Shown here in pieces: positions 37,369-44,649 of a stretch of 64,000 nt of DNA. A program made the position numbers and the translations under genes. Position 1 is the first letter of the stretch; the number at the start of each line of letters is the position of its first letter. The notes under the pieces were generated by a model. The model searched no databases. It saw only the letters and a program-made list of their open reading frames with translations, and had not been told where the DNA came from. The stretch is from Streptomyces sp. NBC_01214 (GTDB lineage: Bacteria; Actinomycetota; Actinomycetes; Streptomycetales; Streptomycetaceae). The DNA is taken from NCBI RefSeq assembly GCF_026340975.1, contig NZ_JAPEOS010000001.1:2378501-2442500 (forward strand), given 5' to 3'.

Positions 37369-38016
37369 GTGCAGTGGGAAGCGATCACATGGCAGCGGAT
37401 GGCCGAGCGGCTCGCCGGTCACCTCGACGACCCCGGCCGAGCCCCCGGGCCGGGCAGTTGGCAGCGGGTGGGCATCGACGGCGCCCCCGCCGCCGAGACC
37501 GGCCTGCTCGCCGGTCGGCTCGCCGAAGCGCTGCGACTGCGCGGCCGCCCGTCCCTGGTGGTGCCGGCCGACGGTTTCCTACGGCCCGCCTCCCTCCGCT
37601 TCGAGTTCGGCCGCCAGGACGTGGACTCCTACCTCGGCGGCTGGTACGACACGGCCGCGCTCTGGCGGGAGGTCTTCGGCCCGACCGACCCCGGCGGCAG
37701 CGGGCGGGTGCTGCCGGACCTCTGGGACCCGGTGACCGACCGGGCGACCCGCAGCCCGTACGTCGCACTCCCGCCCGGCGGCGTGCTGCTCGTGCACGGC
37801 CCGCTGCTGCTGGGCCACTGGTTCCCCTTCGACCTGAGCGTCCACATCCGGCTCTCCGCCGGCGCGCTCGCCCGCCGCACCGAGGAGTCCGCCCGCTGGA
37901 CGCTGCCCGCCTTCGCGCGCTACGAGGCCGACACCGACCCGGGGTCGACCGCCGACGCGGTGGTCCGGGCCGACGACCCCCGCCACCCCGCCTGGACCGG
38001 CATCCGCAGCCGCTGA
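37369..38016 (+). CDS. Uridine-kinase-like protein with degenerate P-loop
   Basis: A 215-residue protein with the fold of uridine/phosphoribulokinase-type P-loop kinases. The GxxGxGKS/T is replaced by GIDGAPAAETGLLA (about 35-48), with no lysine. The rest is conserved: VVPADGFLRPASLRFEFG, DSYLGGWYDTAALWREVF, LLVHGPLLLGHWFPFDLSVH and RWTLPAFARYE. Catalytic ATP use in the usual way is therefore doubtful; it may be a binding protein or pseudokinase. It starts with GTG, divergent from the WGR gene across 93 bp that must hold both promoters. Confidence 0.75.
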   Translation: MQWEAITWQRMAERLAGHLDDPGRAPGPGSWQRVGIDGAPAAETGLLAGRLAEALRLRGRPSLVVPADGFLRPASLRFEFGRQDVDSYLGGWYDTAALWREVFGPTDPGGSGRVLPDLWDPVTDRATRSPYVALPPGGVLLVHGPLLLGHWFPFDLSVHIRLSAGALARRTEESARWTLPAFARYEADTDPGSTADAVVRADDPRHPAWTGIRSR

Positions 38017-38065
38017 CGGGCCGGGCAGGGCCGGCCCGACCGACGGACCTCCCCCAGGGGGTGTC

Positions 38066-38965
38066 CTACGGCCGACCGCCCGGCCGGGTCACCGCCATCG
38101 CCGCGGCCCGGCACCCGGCGCGGGCCGCCTCGGCCGGGTCCGCGCCCTCCAGCCGGGCCGCGAGGAAGCCCCCGGTGAAGGCGTCCCCGGCGCCCGTGGA
38201 GTCCACCGCCAGGGCCGGCTCCGCCTCGACCTCGGCGGTGACCCGGCCGCGTTCGGCGATCAGCGCCCCGGCCGCGCCGCGGGTCACCACCACCAGCGGC
38301 ACCCGCCGGCTGAGCTCCGCCGCCGCCCGGGCCACCCCCGTCGGCTCCGGCAGCCCGGCCAGCAGCCGGGCCTCGTCCTCGTTCGGCAGGAGTACGTCCA
38401 CCCCCGCCACGGCGTCCAGGAAGCGCTGCGGCCCCAGGCCCGCCAGGAATCCGGCCGAGGCGGGGTCCACGCTCACCTGCACCCCCCGGGTCCGGGCCGC
38501 CCGCAGCGCGACCGCGGCCAGCTCCCGGCTGCTGTCGGCGAAGAACAGGTAACCGGACAGGTGGAGATGGGCCGCCCCGTCCAGCAGGGAGGGGTTCCAG
38601 TCGGCCGGGCACAGCCGCAGCGAGGCCCCGCTGTCGGTCAGGAACGTCCGCTCCGCGTCCTTGCCGACCAGCGCGACCACCGTCCCGGTCGGCTCCTGCG
38701 CGTCGACCACCAGCCGCGGCCGCACCCCCGCGTCCACCAGTGCCCGCTCGTGCCAGCGCGCCGACTCGGCGCCCACCCGCGCCAGGAGCCGTACCTCGGC
38801 GGTCCCCGTACGGGCCGCCCAGCAGGCCGCGTTGGCCCCGGCCCCGCCCGGCAGGGTCCGGATGCGGGCAGCCGTGTCCGTGGCCGGAGCAAGCGGCTCC
38901 GGATGTATGGCCACCACGTCCGTCACCACGTCCCCGACGACGAGCAGCGCCCCCGGCCCGGTCAC
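38066..38965 (-). CDS. psuK: PfkB-family kinase, probable pseudouridine kinase
   Basis: A 299-residue ribokinase-family sugar/nucleoside kinase. N-terminal GDVVTDVV, substrate-binding GGAGANAACWAARTG, and the C-terminal signature DSTGAGDAFTGGFLAARLEG with the catalytic Asp. The GTG start overlaps the TGA of the pseudouridine-5'-phosphate glycosidase gene (GTGA), so the two are translated together. This pairing defines the pseudouridine salvage route: PsuK phosphorylates pseudouridine, and PsuG then cleaves the C-C glycosidic bond. Substrate is inferred from context; another nucleoside is possible. Confidence 0.85.
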   Translation of the reverse strand: MTGPGALLVVGDVVTDVVAIHPEPLAPATDTAARIRTLPGGAGANAACWAARTGTAEVRLLARVGAESARWHERALVDAGVRPRLVVDAQEPTGTVVALVGKDAERTFLTDSGASLRLCPADWNPSLLDGAAHLHLSGYLFFADSSRELAAVALRAARTRGVQVSVDPASAGFLAGLGPQRFLDAVAGVDVLLPNEDEARLLAGLPEPTGVARAAAELSRRVPLVVVTRGAAGALIAERGRVTAEVEAEPALAVDSTGAGDAFTGGFLAARLEGADPAEAARAGCRAAAMAVTRPGGRP

Positions 38966-39894
38966 GCCCGTGCCGCCCAGGCCCCCGCGATCCGGGCGCC
39001 GAGCCGCACGTTGCCGCGCACCGCCGCCAGGTTCGCCTCCAGGGAGGCCCCGCCCGTCGCCCGTGCCAAGAACCCCAACAGGAACGGCGTCACCGCCTGC
39101 CCGGTGATCCCGCGCTCGTGGCACTCGGCGAGCGCCTGCGCCAGTACCCGGTCGTGCAGCTCGGGATCCAGCTGCTCCTCCCGCGCCACCGGATTGGCCA
39201 CCAGCAGCGCCGCGTCCGCACCGCCCAGCGCGTCCTGGGCGGCCATCACCGCGGCGACCTCCTCGGGCCCGTGCACCGTCCAGTCCACCGGCTCGCCCGA
39301 GTCGGCCAGATAGAACCCGGGGAAGCGGTCCGTCCCGTAGCCGAGCACCCCCACCCCCAGCGTCTCCAGCCGCTGCAACGTGCCCGGCACGTCCAGGATC
39401 GACTTCACGCCCGCGCACACCACGGTGATCCGCGTACGCGCCAGCAGCGACAGGTCCGCCGACTCGTCCTGCGTCTGCGCCCACTCCCGGTGCACGCCGC
39501 CCAGCCCGCCGGTGGCGAAGACCCGCAGGCCCGCCCGGGCGGCGAGGAAGGCCGTCGCGGACACCGTCGTGGCACCGGTCGCCCCCGTCGCCAGCGCGGG
39601 AGCCAGATCCCGATGGCCGAGCTTGCGCACGCCCTCGCCGCCCGCGATCCGCTCCAACTGCGCCTTGTCCAGGCCCGCGTACGCCACCCCGTCCAGGACC
39701 GCGATCGTCGCCGGAACCGCGTCCTCCGCGCGCACCAGGGCCTCCAGTTCGAGGCCCACCGCCAGGTTGCGGGGACGGGGCAGACCGTGCGCGATGATCG
39801 TCGACTCCAGGGCCACCACGGGCTTCCCCAGGGCGAGCGCCTCGCGCACCTCTGCCGACAGGACCGGGATCTCAGATGCTCTGTGCTGTGACAT
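38962..39894 (-). CDS. psuG: Pseudouridine-5'-phosphate glycosidase
   Basis: A 310-residue enzyme that splits pseudouridine 5'-phosphate into uracil and ribose 5-phosphate. Family signatures are complete: PVVALESTIIAHGLPRPRN, ATIAVLDGV, GATTVSATAFLAARAGLRVF, TGGLGGVHREWAQTQDESAD, VVCAGVKSILD, LLVANPVA and the C-terminal GQAVTPFLLGFLARATGGAS. The length is standard. The ATG at 39894 starts the conserved MSQHRASEIPVLS; upstream in-frame ATGs add poor-quality sequence. First gene of the two-gene operon with psuK. Confidence 0.95.
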   Translation of the reverse strand: MSQHRASEIPVLSAEVREALALGKPVVALESTIIAHGLPRPRNLAVGLELEALVRAEDAVPATIAVLDGVAYAGLDKAQLERIAGGEGVRKLGHRDLAPALATGATGATTVSATAFLAARAGLRVFATGGLGGVHREWAQTQDESADLSLLARTRITVVCAGVKSILDVPGTLQRLETLGVGVLGYGTDRFPGFYLADSGEPVDWTVHGPEEVAAVMAAQDALGGADAALLVANPVAREEQLDPELHDRVLAQALAECHERGITGQAVTPFLLGFLARATGGASLEANLAAVRGNVRLGARIAGAWAARA

Positions 39895-39976
39895 GTCCCC
39901 ATCCATGGCACGGGATCGGCGCCCCCAAACGCTCTCCCGCCACACCCGTCCCAACCTGTCCGAGTAGCGTTCCCCC

Positions 39977-40747
39977 ATGGACACGCGCGGCTTCTACGAC
40001 GAGCTGGCCGACCGCTACGACCTCATCTACGCCGACTGGGAGGCGAGCACCGCCCGCCAGGGCCGGGCCCTCGACGCCCTCCTCACCGCCGAGCTGGGCC
40101 CCGGACCGCACACCGTGCTCGACAACGCCTGCGGCATCGGAACCCAGTCGCTGGGCCTCGCGGCACTGGGCCACCGGGTCACCGGGACCGACCTCAGCCC
40201 CGCCTCCGTCGCCCGCGCCGCCCGCGAGGCCGCACAGCGCTCGCTCACCCTCCCCGTCGCCGTCGCCGACATGCGGGCCCTCCCCTTCGCGGACGCCTCC
40301 TTCGACGCCGTGGTCTGCGCCGACAACGCGCTGCCGCACCTGCTCACCGCCGAGGACGTGCGCGCCGCGCTGGCCGAAACCCGGCGGGTGCTGCGGCCCG
40401 GCGGACTGCTGCTGCTCTCCACCCGCCCGTACGGCGAACTGCTCGGGGCCCGCCCGCAGAGCGAGGCCCCACGCGTCCGCACCGGCCCCGACGGGCGGAC
40501 CATCACCTTCCAACTGTGGCACTGGCACGCCGACGGGGAGCGGTACGACGTGGAGCTCTTCCAACTGCTGCCGACCGGCGGCACCTGGACCACGCGGACG
40601 TCGAGCGCCACGTACTGGGCGCTGCCGGAGGGGGAGACGGCCGGGTACGTCCGACGGGCCGGGTTTGCCGACCCGCTCTGGCACGCACCGGGGAACACTG
40701 GCTTCCACCAGCCGGTACTCGCCGCCAGGCGCCCGGCAGGGCCGTGA
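39977..40747 (+). CDS. Class I SAM-dependent methyltransferase
   Basis: A 256-residue methyltransferase of the methyltransf_11/25 type. Motif I is VLDNACGIGTQSLGLAALGH (about 47-66), acidic post-I TGTDLSPASVARAAREAAQR, motif II DASFDAVVCADNALPHL and motif III TRRVLRPGGLLLLSTRPYGE. The N-terminal FYDELADRYDLIYADWEA is typical of small-molecule enzymes such as glycine/sarcosine-like methyltransferases. Substrate unknown. Divergent from psuG with 82 bp between; ribosome site weak. Confidence 0.88.
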   Translation: MDTRGFYDELADRYDLIYADWEASTARQGRALDALLTAELGPGPHTVLDNACGIGTQSLGLAALGHRVTGTDLSPASVARAAREAAQRSLTLPVAVADMRALPFADASFDAVVCADNALPHLLTAEDVRAALAETRRVLRPGGLLLLSTRPYGELLGARPQSEAPRVRTGPDGRTITFQLWHWHADGERYDVELFQLLPTGGTWTTRTSSATYWALPEGETAGYVRRAGFADPLWHAPGNTGFHQPVLAARRPAGP

Positions 40748-40844
40748 CGGGGGCGGGCGCTGGACAAGGTGACTCGTCCGGCGGGCCGTTCCTGGACGCT
40801 GTGGTCACCGCTTCGCGCGGCGGGCCGCACTAGGCTGGCGCGGC

Positions 40845-41213
40845 ATGAGCACCAGTGATCACTCCACCGCCCCCGCCTCCTTCTCCGTCTCCGTCGCGGA
40901 CGTCGAACTGGAGGCGGACGACCTCGACCCCGGGCAGATCGTCTCCGGCGAGCCCGTCGTGACGGGCAAGGTCCTGTGGGAGTCGGCGGACGGCAAGCAG
41001 GTGCGCGGGATCTGGCAGATCACCCCCGGTGTCGTCACCGACGTCGAGGCGAACGAGCTCTTCGTGGTGGTCAGCGGCCGCGCCACCGTCGAGGTCGAGG
41101 GCGGCGAGACCCTGGAGGTCGGCCCCGGCTCCGCCTGCGTGCTCCGGGAGGGCGACCGGACCACCTGGACCGTGCACGAGACGCTGCGCAAGGCCTACCA
41201 CATCAGCTACTGA
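40845..41213 (+). CDS. Cupin_3 (DUF861) family protein
   Basis: A 122-residue single cupin. The core GIWQITPGVVTDVEANELFV and VVSGRATVEVEGGETLEVGP followed by REGDRTTWTVHETLRKAYHI matches the cupin_3 (DUF861) group, related to ureidoglycine aminohydrolase. The short length and C-terminal YHISY are typical of stand-alone members. Metal ligands are fewer than in classical cupins (Glu in NELF, His in VHE). The function is not known. The 3' end overlaps the MFS transporter gene by 11 bp. Confidence 0.82.
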   Translation: MSTSDHSTAPASFSVSVADVELEADDLDPGQIVSGEPVVTGKVLWESADGKQVRGIWQITPGVVTDVEANELFVVVSGRATVEVEGGETLEVGPGSACVLREGDRTTWTVHETLRKAYHISY

Positions 41214-42555
41214 CGTCCTTCTCAGACGCGGGCGCGGTCGCGGACGCCGGCGCGGGCGCGGGGGCGGCCCCGGGCACGGGGTGGCGGCGCGCGGTGAACA
41301 GCGCGAGCGCCGCCATCGGCAACAGCAGCGCGGCGCCGACGGCGTTCAGCCAGCCGTAGCCCGCCCCGGACATGATGAGCCCGGCGGCTGCTCCGCCCAC
41401 GCCGGCGGCCGCGTTCATCGTGAGGTCGCTCAGCCCCTGCACGGCGGCCCGCGCGGGCTGCGGCACCGAGTCCGTCAGCAGGGCCGAGCCGGACACCATC
41501 CCGGCGGACCAGCCGAGGCCGAGCAGGAAGAGGCCGAGCGCGCTCCGGCCGTGGCTGGGCCCGGCCGTTCCGGCGAGCAGTGCGGCGACGGACAGGAGCC
41601 CCGCGGCCAGTCCGATCACAGAGAGCCGCCCGAGCCGGTCCGCGAGCCAGCCCATCACGGGGGAGAAGGCGAACATGCCCGCGATGTGACCGCTGATCAC
41701 CAGCCCGATGAGTTCCAGGCCGGCCCCGTGGTGACCCAGGTCCATCGGGGTCATCACCATGATCGAGACCATGGTGGTGTGCGACACGGCGACGGTGAGC
41801 AGGGCGAGCCGGGCCCGTGGCGAGGCCTTCACGGCGGCGAAGCCGGCCCGCAGCGAGCGCCCTTCGCGGGTCTGCTCCTCGGGCGGGGCGAGCGACCGGG
41901 CCGTCAGCAGCGGGTCGGGGCGCAGGAGCACGCCGATCAGCGTGCCCGTGAGCAGGAAGACGACGGCGGCCCATACGAACGGGCCGGCCGTCTCGGGTAT
42001 CGCGGTACCGGCGAAGCTGTGACTGGCCGGTGCGGACAGGTTGGGCCCGAGCACCGCGCCGACGGTCGAGGCCCAGACGACGACCGAGATGGCCCGGGCG
42101 CGGTGGTCCGGGGCCGCGAGGTCCGCGGCGGCGAACCGGGCCTGCAGGTTGGCGGAGGAGGCGGCGCCGAAGGCGGCCATGCCGAGCAACAGCAGCGGGA
42201 AGCTCCCGATGGTGGCGGCGAGGACGACCAGGCCCGCTCCGGCGGCGCCGATCCCGTAGGCCAGGACCAGCCCGGGGCGACGGCCGCGCGCGTTCATCAG
42301 CGCGGCGAGCGGCAGCGAGACGAGGGCGGTGCCGATCACCGCGGCCGTGGAGGCGACGCCGGAGAGGGCCTCGGTACCGCTGACCTCGGTGGCGAGTACG
42401 GGGGCCAGGGCGATGCTGATCGGCACGCCGAGGCCGCCGAGGACCTGGCCGGCCATGAGGACCCGGGAGGTGCGGCGCTGGAGCCGGGCCAGCTCGGGCG
42501 GGCCGAGGGGCCGCACGGGCCGGTCGGTGCCGGGCGAGGCGGTCACGGCGTACAC
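41203..42555 (-). CDS. MFS transporter
   Basis: A 450-residue 12-helix major facilitator. The N-terminal half has AALMNARGRRPGLVLAYGIG (loop 2-3 signature), and helix pairs around VVWASTVGAVLGPNLS resemble motif C of antiporters (drug:H+ type). The C-terminal half has GWLADRLGRLSVIGLAAGLL. The profile is that of exporters, with unknown substrate. The C-terminus is an Ala/Pro tail (GAAPAPAPASATAPAS). It starts with GTG at 42555; a GTG three codons later is possible. Confidence 0.88.
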   Translation of the reverse strand: MYAVTASPGTDRPVRPLGPPELARLQRRTSRVLMAGQVLGGLGVPISIALAPVLATEVSGTEALSGVASTAAVIGTALVSLPLAALMNARGRRPGLVLAYGIGAAGAGLVVLAATIGSFPLLLLGMAAFGAASSANLQARFAAADLAAPDHRARAISVVVWASTVGAVLGPNLSAPASHSFAGTAIPETAGPFVWAAVVFLLTGTLIGVLLRPDPLLTARSLAPPEEQTREGRSLRAGFAAVKASPRARLALLTVAVSHTTMVSIMVMTPMDLGHHGAGLELIGLVISGHIAGMFAFSPVMGWLADRLGRLSVIGLAAGLLSVAALLAGTAGPSHGRSALGLFLLGLGWSAGMVSGSALLTDSVPQPARAAVQGLSDLTMNAAAGVGGAAAGLIMSGAGYGWLNAVGAALLLPMAALALFTARRHPVPGAAPAPAPASATAPASEKDVSS

Positions 42556-42739
42556 CGGCTGCGCGGGTGCGTGACACGGGGCGCGGGGGACGCGGGGAGG
42601 CCGGGTGCGGCGGCAGGAGTAGTCACCGCCGCAGTGTGCCAGTCCTTACCGCCCGGCGGAACCGTGCGGGAGCCCGGCCGGTCCGCGGTCCGGTCCGCAG
42701 TCCGATCTGGGGGACAGGTCCGCAGGTCAGGGCCCTGTT

Positions 42740-43303
42740 TCAGAACAGCGGCTGGGGGAGCACGCCCTCCAGCGCGAGCAGCTGCCGCTTGGTCTCCACC
42801 CCACCGCCGAATCCACCGATGCCCCCGTCGTTCTCCACGACCCGGTGGCAGGCCACCACCAGGGGCAGCGGGTTCGAGCCCATGGCGTTGCCCACGGCCT
42901 GGGCGGCGCCGGGCTGTCCGACGCGGGCGGCCAGCTCCCCGTACCCGACGACCGATCCGTAGGGCACGGAGCGGTCCAGCTCCTGGAGCACCTGCCGGTT
43001 GAAGCCGGAGCTCAGACGCCAGTCCAGCGGCAGCTCGAAGCGGCGCAGCGATCCCCCGAAGTACGCGGTGAGCTGGCGTATCGGCTCGGCCAGCAGCGCT
43101 TCCTCGCCCGGCGCGGGACGTCGGGCGTCGGCGCCGAGCCGGGAGACGAGCGGGCGGATCATCCCGTCGACCCGGTCCGGCTCGGCATGGAACTCGACCC
43201 GGACCAGACCTTCCGGGGTCGCGGCCAGGAGCAGGGGCCCGATGTCGCTGGCGACGACGGTCCATTCGAGGTGCGGCCCGCGGGGCCGCTCGGTGCTGTC
43301 CAC
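42740..43303 (-). CDS. ogt: Methylated-DNA-[protein]-cysteine S-methyltransferase
   Basis: A 187-residue suicide repair protein that removes alkyl groups from O6-alkylguanine. The C-terminal domain has the winged-helix recognition region SVPYGSVVGYGELAARVGQP and AAQAVGNAMGSNPLPLVVAC, with the acceptor cysteine in VACHRVV. The usual proline of PCHRV is Ala here; Cys, His and Arg are intact. The tail GGFGGGVETKRQLLALEG is standard. It starts with GTG; the ribosome site is weak. It lies next to a highly repetitive intergenic tract, and other repair genes (uvrB) follow nearby. Confidence 0.92.
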   Translation of the reverse strand: MDSTERPRGPHLEWTVVASDIGPLLLAATPEGLVRVEFHAEPDRVDGMIRPLVSRLGADARRPAPGEEALLAEPIRQLTAYFGGSLRRFELPLDWRLSSGFNRQVLQELDRSVPYGSVVGYGELAARVGQPGAAQAVGNAMGSNPLPLVVACHRVVENDGGIGGFGGGVETKRQLLALEGVLPQPLF

Positions 43304-43383
43304 GCGTCCACGGTACGACCACCCACCGACACGGCGGTCACGGTTGTGGATGTTGGCCGCATCGCCCGCCCGCCCGCTTGTTC

Positions 43384-43460
43384 GTCCGCCCGTCCGCCCG
43401 TCCGCCCGTCCGCCCGTCCGCCCGTCCGCCCGTCCGCCCGTCCGCCCGTCCGCCCGTCCG
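43384..43460. repeat. Minisatellite: nine tandem copies of GTCCGCCC plus a partial copy
   Basis: Perfect 8-bp units at 43384, 43392 and every 8 bp to 43448, then a partial GTCCG ending at 43460. It lies between ogt and the phosphodiesterase gene, outside any real CDS. No spacers, so not a CRISPR array. Such tracts expand and contract by slippage. Confidence 0.95.
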
Positions 43461-43482
43461 GACCGGGGCCTGGGGCCTGGGG

Positions 43483-44415
43483 TCAGAACCCGTCGACCGC
43501 GTCCTGGACCACGTCCGGGGCGTTGGTGATGATCCCGTCCACCCCCATGGCCTGCACCTTCCGGGCGGTGGCCGCGTCGTCCACGATCCAGGTGTCCACC
43601 TCCATGGCCTTGCCGTGGGCGCCGCGCAGGCCGTGCACGGCCGAGACCCAGTCGGCCGAGATCGTCGTGTGCCAGGGGTTGATGCGGTCGGTGAACTCCG
43701 CGTAGCGCGGCAGGTCCGCCACGGTGGGGGTGCCCAGGAAGGCCGTCACCAGGTCCGGGCGCAGCCCGTGCACGATGCGCACGGAGTCCGCGCTGAAGCT
43801 CTGCACCACCAGGCGCTGCGCGACGTGGCGCGCGTCGAGCCAGCCGGCCTCGTCCAGCACCTGCAGGGTCTGCTCCTCGATCCCCGGGTACAGCTCCGGC
43901 TTCTTGATCTCCAGCAGCAGCCGCTGCCGGTTGCGCTGTACCCGGTCGAGGTACTGCCGCAGGCTCGGCACGGAGGCGCCCGCGTACTCGCCGCCGAACC
44001 AGCTGCCCGCGTCCAGCACGGAGATCTCGGCCCAGGTGAAGTCCTTGACCTTCCAGGGCGCCCGGCCCGGGAACCGCTCCTCGACGTCGGTGGTCCGGGC
44101 CAGGGTGTCGTCGTGGATCACCACCAGCACGCCGTCCTTGGTGCGCTGCACGTCGTTCTCGACCCAGGCGAAGCCCATCTGCATCGCCAGGTCGATCGCG
44201 TCGAGGGTGTTCTCCGGGGCGTATGCGGAGGCCCCCCGGTGGGCGTACACGACCGGGCCCCCCAGAGCGGCCCGGCCGGCGCCGGTGCCGATTCCGGTGT
44301 CGGTGCCGGTGGTGGATCCGGGACCGGTGGCGGCGTACGAGGCCGTCCCGCCCAACAGGGTGAGGGTGAAGCCCAGGAATGCGGCGGCGGCCGCGGCGGC
44401 GGGTCGGACGTACAT
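43483..44415 (-). CDS. Secreted glycerophosphodiester phosphodiesterase
   Basis: A 310-residue exported enzyme hydrolysing glycerophosphodiesters to glycerol 3-phosphate and an alcohol. Signal peptide AAAAAAAFLGFTLTLLGGTA, then a TIM-barrel GDPD domain. VVYAHRGASAYAPENTL carries the catalytic His-Arg and Glu, with WVENDVQRTKDGVLVVIHDD, IHDDTLARTTD and LLLEIKKPELYPGIEEQTLQ for metal and catalytic residues. The C-terminus WIVDDAATARKVQAMGVDGI is characteristic. Likely scavenges phosphate or glycerol from lipids or teichoic acids. A good ribosome site, GAGGAGAA, precedes the ATG. Confidence 0.95.
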   Translation of the reverse strand: MYVRPAAAAAAAFLGFTLTLLGGTASYAATGPGSTTGTDTGIGTGAGRAALGGPVVYAHRGASAYAPENTLDAIDLAMQMGFAWVENDVQRTKDGVLVVIHDDTLARTTDVEERFPGRAPWKVKDFTWAEISVLDAGSWFGGEYAGASVPSLRQYLDRVQRNRQRLLLEIKKPELYPGIEEQTLQVLDEAGWLDARHVAQRLVVQSFSADSVRIVHGLRPDLVTAFLGTPTVADLPRYAEFTDRINPWHTTISADWVSAVHGLRGAHGKAMEVDTWIVDDAATARKVQAMGVDGIITNAPDVVQDAVDGF

Positions 44416-44649
44416 GTGCGTTCTCCTCGGGTCGTGAGCCCTGTTCCTGCGTCAGACGGGTGCGGAGCGGCAGACGTTGTGGCGATGCACTTCACCGCGA
44501 TCATGGGGTTGAAGATCACTGAGCCGCCACCGAACTACGACAAACGGACCAGAACGAATGACAAACGCCCCGGCGGCCGGAGCCGGCCGGAGCGCGCCGC
44601 CGACCCGCGGGGATGCGTGAGTGTCAGTGGGGGGTCGTACGGTTGACCC

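Noticed and set aside
38066..39484. A 472-codon frame that would extend the PfkB kinase N-terminally
   Set aside because: The extension overlaps psuG in another frame and has shadow composition; the GTG at 38965 with GTGA coupling gives the normal family start.
43384..43460. Possible CRISPR-like array
   Set aside because: The units are 8 bp and directly adjacent with no spacers, and no cas gene is near.
44416..44649. LexA/SOS box upstream of uvrB
   Set aside because: CGAAC and GAAC half-sites are present, but no GAAC-N4-GTTC palindrome could be found, and none is seen before uvrA or uvrC either.
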